The position numbers and the translations under genes were made by a program. Source: Apostichopus californicus (lineage: Eukaryota > Echinodermata > Holothuroidea > Aspidochirotida > Stichopodidae). Taken from it: a stretch of DNA of 40,039 nucleotides. Below the pieces are notes generated by a model. It worked only from the letters and a program-made list of their open reading frames with translations. It searched no databases and was not told the DNA's origin. The DNA is taken from assembly GCA_020650975.1 (NCBI GenBank), contig JAIPMN010001742.1, positions 1-40,039 of the forward strand. The letters run 5' to 3'. This document shows, one piece after another, positions 35,201 to 40,039 of the stretch (position 1 is the stretch's first letter; every line of letters starts with the position of its first letter).

Positions 35201-36613
35201 TTAGATCCTTAGTTTAACCAAACAGGTGTTCCTAGGCACACAGTAACTATGATAGTAATAACAGCAACATTACCCCAGTGCTACTTAACTAGCATTTTAA
35301 GCAAATCTAGTGTCTTATGTGGGACCAGCCTATTTTAACTTTCATTTATCCTACACAGTTAATGTTTGTTGTGTGTTTTATATTTTACTCTTCCTTCCTT
35401 ACCCTTCCACCCAAAGCCTTGGGTGGTTGCTGCCAATTACTCAAACACTATTCAAAGTTTCAAACACCTGTAAGACATAGATGTACGTATACTCACCATA
35501 TCGTTCATCAAGTGGTCAAAGCCACAATCGATGGCAATGGATACTTGGCTAGCTTCAGGGTCCGACATTTTGATCAGCTTGGGACCTCTTATACTATCTT
35601 CATCGATTCCCAGTCTCTCTCTCTCTTCCTTCTGTTTCCTCTTTTTATCCTTCATCTTCTCCTTCTGTTTTTGTCTAGAGAATCAAGTCAATGAACATTT
35701 TTTAGAAGCATACAGTATGCCTGGCTACCATAACTATTTATTACATAACCTAAGTGTGAATCTTCCATTCCAACAACTTGTTATATAAAGAATGTGAATG
35801 TGAATAATACTTAACTGAGTGGAGCCTGTTGGAAAGTAGAAAAAAGGCATTATCTCATGAAATTTAGGGGAATGAAAACTAAACGGGTTGCTTTTAATAC
35901 CAGAATCTTGGCAGACTTGTAGTACAAGTACAACAGCAAGAGTACAAAATAGAAATGAAATTTCCCAAGGTGTAAGAGTACAAGAAAATGGCTCGGAGAC
36001 AGAAGTGTGAATATTTAATTAATGTTGCAATTGTATCTACATTTCCAAAATGCCAAACGTATAGTCTGTGAGGATGATAACAAGCACAGGCAACGATGCT
36101 AGGATACAAATACAGATCGTATGATTATGGACTCACAACAAGTCACGACTCTTGGCGATACCCGAACTGCAAATATACATTATGCCTACATCATCAGCCT
36201 GGAGACCCACATGGTGATCGACAAGTACTCATTTTATTTAAGAAGTTTATTTTTGCTGACACTCAGCATGAAAAAACCCAATCATTTGTTCCTTACCTTC
36301 TCAGAGGTTTAAGATCCAGCCATTTCTGATGCCTAGCCATTCGTTTCATTTGGCGCTTCGATACTGGCTTGTCCTCTTCTTGACCTCCAGCCACATTTGC
36401 TACTTTTCTTATCGTTAAAGTTGGTTTCAATTCTGCATCGCCATTTTCAGCATTTCCTGCTTTCTCTGATGAAATGTGCAATCCTTGTGGCGTTGAAATT
36501 ACCAATGAGGGTTCCTGTGACTTCGCTGGGTGCAAAGCCGGTACTCTGCTCTCAATAGAAGTTAGATTGCTAATGTCTTCACAACCACTATGTGATACCA
36601 GGTTGTTTTCCAT
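32277..36613 (-). CDS. TRMT10A: tRNA (guanine-9-N1)-methyltransferase TRMT10A
   Basis: SPOUT-family enzyme that methylates N1 of guanine 9 in tRNA using S-adenosylmethionine. Minus-strand coding exons: 36613-36297, 35674-35497, 34967-34821, 34329-34183, 33828-33723, 32509-32277; phases 2, 0, 0, 0, 1 agree and give 375 residues (human is about 339). An acidic/low-complexity N-terminus is followed by [15 protein letters not shown] and a Lys/Arg/Glu-rich helix, then the SPOUT domain: [29 protein letters not shown], the motif [10 protein letters not shown] with conserved Asp258, [18 protein letters not shown], and VFEILLGF. The tail is acidic. An acceptor at 36638-36639 shows the first coding exon starts at 36637 in leader, so an upstream untranslated exon exists. 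The VFEILL and [11 protein letters not shown] blocks favour TRMT10A over 10B/10C. Confidence 0.95.
33016..33389. mobile_element. Non-autonomous hAT-type element (374 bp) with 8-bp target duplication
   Basis: It starts CAGGGGCGCAGCGAGC and ends, reverse-complemented, CAGGGGCGTAGCGAAG. The octamer aggataaa flanks both ends exactly (33008-33015 and 33390-33397). It lies in the last intron of TRMT10A. Internal strings shared with 19421-19769 mark it as related. No transposase frame. Confidence 0.9.
34369..34406. repeat. Two-copy 19-bp tandem repeat
   Basis: tgtgaaacaattgggagat occurs twice head to tail without a difference, 40 bases outside the acceptor of TRMT10A coding exon 4 (on its intron side). 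The polymorphism potential is obvious; effect on splicing is unknown. Confidence 0.9.
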
Positions 36614-36637
36614 TTTTCAATAATGGAGAGACACTAT

Positions 36638-39600
36638 CTGCAACAAAACAAAGTGATGAACATTTTTTTACATTAATTAAAATAGAAAATATGGCTAACA
36701 TTGCAAGCGACTGTTTTTATATTAATTTACAAATAACAGGTACTTTTTGTTCACACCATGGACACATATATAGTATGATGACATATCGTGGCGATTGAAT
36801 TACCCAGATTAATTTACAATCAGTTTATAAAGAAACTCAGTGAGAGCTTAAACGTTTTGCAGGAGGAACAATTTTGTGACTTAAATATAACTATCACTCT
36901 AATGTCATTCAGAAATATTTCTGATGTTGGCTGGAAATTCAATCTGGGTATTAAACCTGGGTTGGCATCTGAAGTTCTCAAAATGTTTAACAGCAACGCA
37001 ACTGTGTTGTTGCATTCAACTTGAAATGTTCTGTTTTGATATTTTAAAAGAATAGTCTGGTAGCCTTTAGAAGTTACCTCAAAATACGATAAACAATTTT
37101 CCAAACATGTTTTCAGGCTGCATACAGTTCCTACAGTAGTAACAAGTTTTGGTGAAATTTCTTATAAATTATATATGTTTTAAAAATCATTAAGATGTCA
37201 TATATGTAGTGCATTGGTGATTCTGTGATCTTTGTGTAACACAAAATAGTTTGAACAGCAGTCTCTTCTTTGTTTACATTGCGCTGTCCAGCTCCAATGC
37301 GAAGAATGTTCGCATGAAGGCTACTGTAAAGTTTACGATCGGACAGTTCTACGAAGCCTAGAAGCTTCCCTCTACTACATTCTGCTCTGACATCGACTCA
37401 GCCATGTTTCACCTTTCAATGTTCCTAATACTTTTCAAGTAATATTAAAGAAGCTTCCTTTTTCTGTAAAGTTGATCAGGGAATTTATTTCAGCGATTTC
37501 AAAGAACGGTTTATGAACTGTGGTTTGAGAGTGAGCATGTATTATGTGAAGTGCTATGCCAACTGGGCATGGTAGGCTTCATACATGCGTTTGAAATGTG
37601 TACATAAATATTTAGGCAATCACCAGTGCGTGTACATGAGACAGTGTATTTGTTGCTGAAATGGGAGTGCGAACTTCAAGCACCCGTTTTGCCTGTTTGC
37701 CCGCATTACGTCATTCACCAAATTGATGCCTTCGAACAAATGGTGCTTTTGGTGAGAAACTGGTGAATTTGTAAACCAGATTTCTACAAGAAGAAGACGT
37801 CGAATCGGGACAATTTTCACATGGTTAGAAAGAGAAAAATAAGAACTTTGAGGACAATTAATCAAAATCTTCCACCAGACAATTCCTTTAACTGGTCTAG
37901 CAATATGAGGTTTTCCCTTCCAATGAATTGTGTTAATATACACTGTCATTTGTGGAAAAGAAGTAATTAAGGTAGACCTGTGAAGTGTGAGTATTTGTTG
38001 TTTCTGCATGTGATTCCAGTGCACTAAGCAAAATTGGAAGATGCGCTCACATCTAGCTCTGGGAGGGAGATCGGTAATCAATCATCATTTTAATTTAAAT
38101 GAATTATGTTACTGTTTGTGACCCTCAGTCAGCTTCCTCTAAAATCAACTTCTATTCTAAACTAAAGAACTCTGTGACTGTGAGGCTAGGCTTTGTTGTT
38201 AGTTTTTATTTGCTCTTGACACGTTTTGATTGTATTGTATTTTCAGAAACTGTTCTCGGCAGATTTGACCGAAAGAGATTGCTACTTCGTATCACGAGTT
38301 CCTGTGCTACTGCCATACTGGTTACTGTAGAGTAACTGTAACATAATATTAAACTAAGCCTAGGCCTAGCTCAATTTCAATAGCGCTGAGTGAACCGTAA
38401 CGTTAGGCCTAGCCTAGGTCGTTGAAGAATATAGGACAGTGACCATTGCCTTGGTTACAACAACTGTAAAAAAAAACAAAGGAGGGTGAAACAGTCGTAT
38501 TGTTGAAAAATAAATAACATTCTAACCTCTCGTCTGCAGTCACTTTACAGTTAAACTAATCCTCTAATTATGTTATTATGATCTCGAATGTGTTGCCATC
38601 GTGCCAAGGTGTTGCGCAATCTACAGTGAAGGTGAACTTTCGACCTTGCTATCTTTTTGTGATTCACTGTCACAGTTTCAAGATAGGTGCAAATTGCAGA
38701 ACGCACTATTCGAAAGGAAATCAAAAGTGAAACTCGCTTCAGTGACGAAATATACGATCTATACGGTGCACATATATGTGTAAACCTGAAAAAAATTTAA
38801 ACAATTGTTGGATTTTGTTTTTTTTTGTTTTTCAGTTGGGAGGATAACCATAGCTAAATACAGTTCTGACTAGTTGCAGCCTGCAGGGACCCAGACACAG
38901 GTTTGAGTATGCGGCAGGGGAAGGGAGGGAAGACGGATTATATATACGTGCCAGAAAGTCAAATAATGTTTGGACCGATACAGCATACCATTAAGTGACG
39001 TGGCACAGTTGAATTGGTGATCACATTGGTGTTTTAATTAAACATCATGCATGTGTATTTTAAAAACAGAAAAAACATGTTTGATAGACGACAACTTTGT
39101 CCTCAGTCCCTCTTTGGAACGCCAGTAAAGTTGTTATCCTTAAGAAAACATTTTTGCTCAGCTAGGTTAGATAAACTGGACAACATCAACTTTAAATAGC
39201 GCCGCAAAGCCCGGTAACACGTGTTTGGGGGAATGGGGTCCGTCTAGGCCCCAAACTTTATTATTAATGTTGGTAGCTCCTAAAGCATCCTACGGTCGTT
39301 CTGGATTGTGCCCCACAAAGTCTTGAGCGGCCTCCAGATGTTAACTATGATACTTTTAATAGCTCGGCCAGGGCACGTTCAGCAGTGCAGCCTGCGCTAT
39401 TGCATCAAATTTCTATATCTCCCTTTGTGTACATGGTTATGGAGGTAAATCCATGGTATGCAAAGCTTTGTTTTAGCCGTAAAACCTTTCGATCTGTGAA
39501 GAAGAAAAACATTTTTGTATGGTATAGAAATTGCAAAATATCACTGCAGGTGTGACTATATGATTGAATGAAATAACACGTAATCCATCAGTCGAAGATC

Positions 39601-39720
39601 TGTTATAAGGAATATGTTATAGAACGTGTTTAGCTGACGGCAAAGTCAAATTGCTTATTGATTATCGACGAAGTTTTTTCAGCGTTATATGAACAGGCCA
39701 CTCAAAACGGCTACGTTAAA
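36638..39720. other. Upstream region of TRMT10A and right-hand intergenic DNA
   Basis: Must contain the TRMT10A promoter and at least one untranslated exon; neither can be fixed. A 153-codon minus-strand frame (37620-38081) is the only long open frame; it has no recognisable domain. Short inverted strings such as cctaggcctag and aggcctagcctagg occur near 38358 and 38405. Nothing else is supported. Confidence 0.4.
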
Positions 39721-39729
39721 GCGATATCG

Positions 39730-39890
39730 GCACGCCGCCTCCGCCCCCCCCCCACTGCGGTAAACCGCATACTTTCCGCCGCTTGGACCTCGGCCCTCAT
39801 CCGCCGGCGGCCTTTACCGAGGGCGGTTTGCCGCCTGCTAAGCGGCCGCCGGACCGAAGGCGGAAAGCCGACGTTGGCAAACCGTGTGTA
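39730..39890. repeat. GC-rich block with internal self-complementarity
   Basis: About 160 bases far richer in G+C than the surroundings, with repeated and inverted forms of gcggtttgccgcc, gcggtaaaccgc and aaggcggaaagccg. It could be the end of a transposable element or a tiny GC-rich satellite. Open frames in it are a base-composition effect. Confidence 0.5.
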
Positions 39891-39892
39891 AG

Positions 39893-40039
39893 CACTGGCG
39901 GATCCAAGGGGGGGCCAAGGGGGGCCATGGCCCCCCCAGGTGAGCCAAAAAGTGTTTCCGAACATCCGCTAAATCATATGATTGGAAATTAAAAAAATCG
40001 AGAGGAATAGCAGTGGTAGACTAGTCTAAACCTTTTCGT
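39893..40039. mobile_element. Possible hAT-type element, cut by the window edge
   Basis: The start cactggcggatccaag followed by G/C-rich sequence resembles the hAT-like ends elsewhere in the window (CAxTGGCG). The right end and target duplication are outside the window, so the family is only suggested. Confidence 0.4.

Noticed and set aside
39658-39992. Arg/Pro-rich open frames near the right edge
   Set aside because: Explained by the GC-rich repeat block.

Overview
This window looks like ordinary nuclear DNA from an invertebrate animal, most likely a deuterostome such as an echinoderm. The organism call is inference. It rests on intron-rich genes with GT-AG introns of a few hundred bases to 6 kb, low gene density, many poly-G/poly-C and trinucleotide tracts, short non-autonomous DNA transposons, and an ortholog of TBATA. 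I see no bacterial-style operon, CRISPR array, tRNA or rRNA. A 10-base N run marks one assembly gap.

Five multi-exon genes could be built by joining exons whose splice sites and phases agree. (1) 102-3362, plus strand: the 7TM half and cytoplasmic tail of an adhesion-type GPCR; its extracellular part lies off the left edge. (2) 7064-10865, plus: a membrane-anchored, Syt12-like double-C2 protein of about 490 residues. (3) 13793-20676, minus: a secreted-type glutathione peroxidase with cysteine in place of selenocysteine, in two coding exons split by a 6.2 kb intron. (4) 23451-29961, plus: a TBATA (SPATIAL) ortholog in seven coding exons, of which the second and third are tandem duplicates. (5) 32277-36613, minus: TRMT10A, the tRNA guanine-9 methyltransferase, in six coding exons, tail-to-tail with TBATA. 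The genes do not form a pathway; their neighbourhood appears to be chance.

The rest is introns and intergenic DNA. It holds two clear hAT-type miniature elements with perfect 8-bp target duplications (19421-19769 and 33016-33389), a likely third interrupted by the assembly gap (13538-13770), the start of a possible fourth at the right edge (39893 on), and a MITE with terminal inverted repeats flanked by TTAA (30232-30599). There are also several minisatellites, microsatellites and diverged direct or inverted repeats.

The most interesting signals are the tandem, phase-symmetric exon pair in TBATA, an RFX X-box-like palindrome upstream of that gene, and a 20-residue repeat array in the GPCR tail that alternates two tyrosine motifs. 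I did not find a convincing wholly new system.
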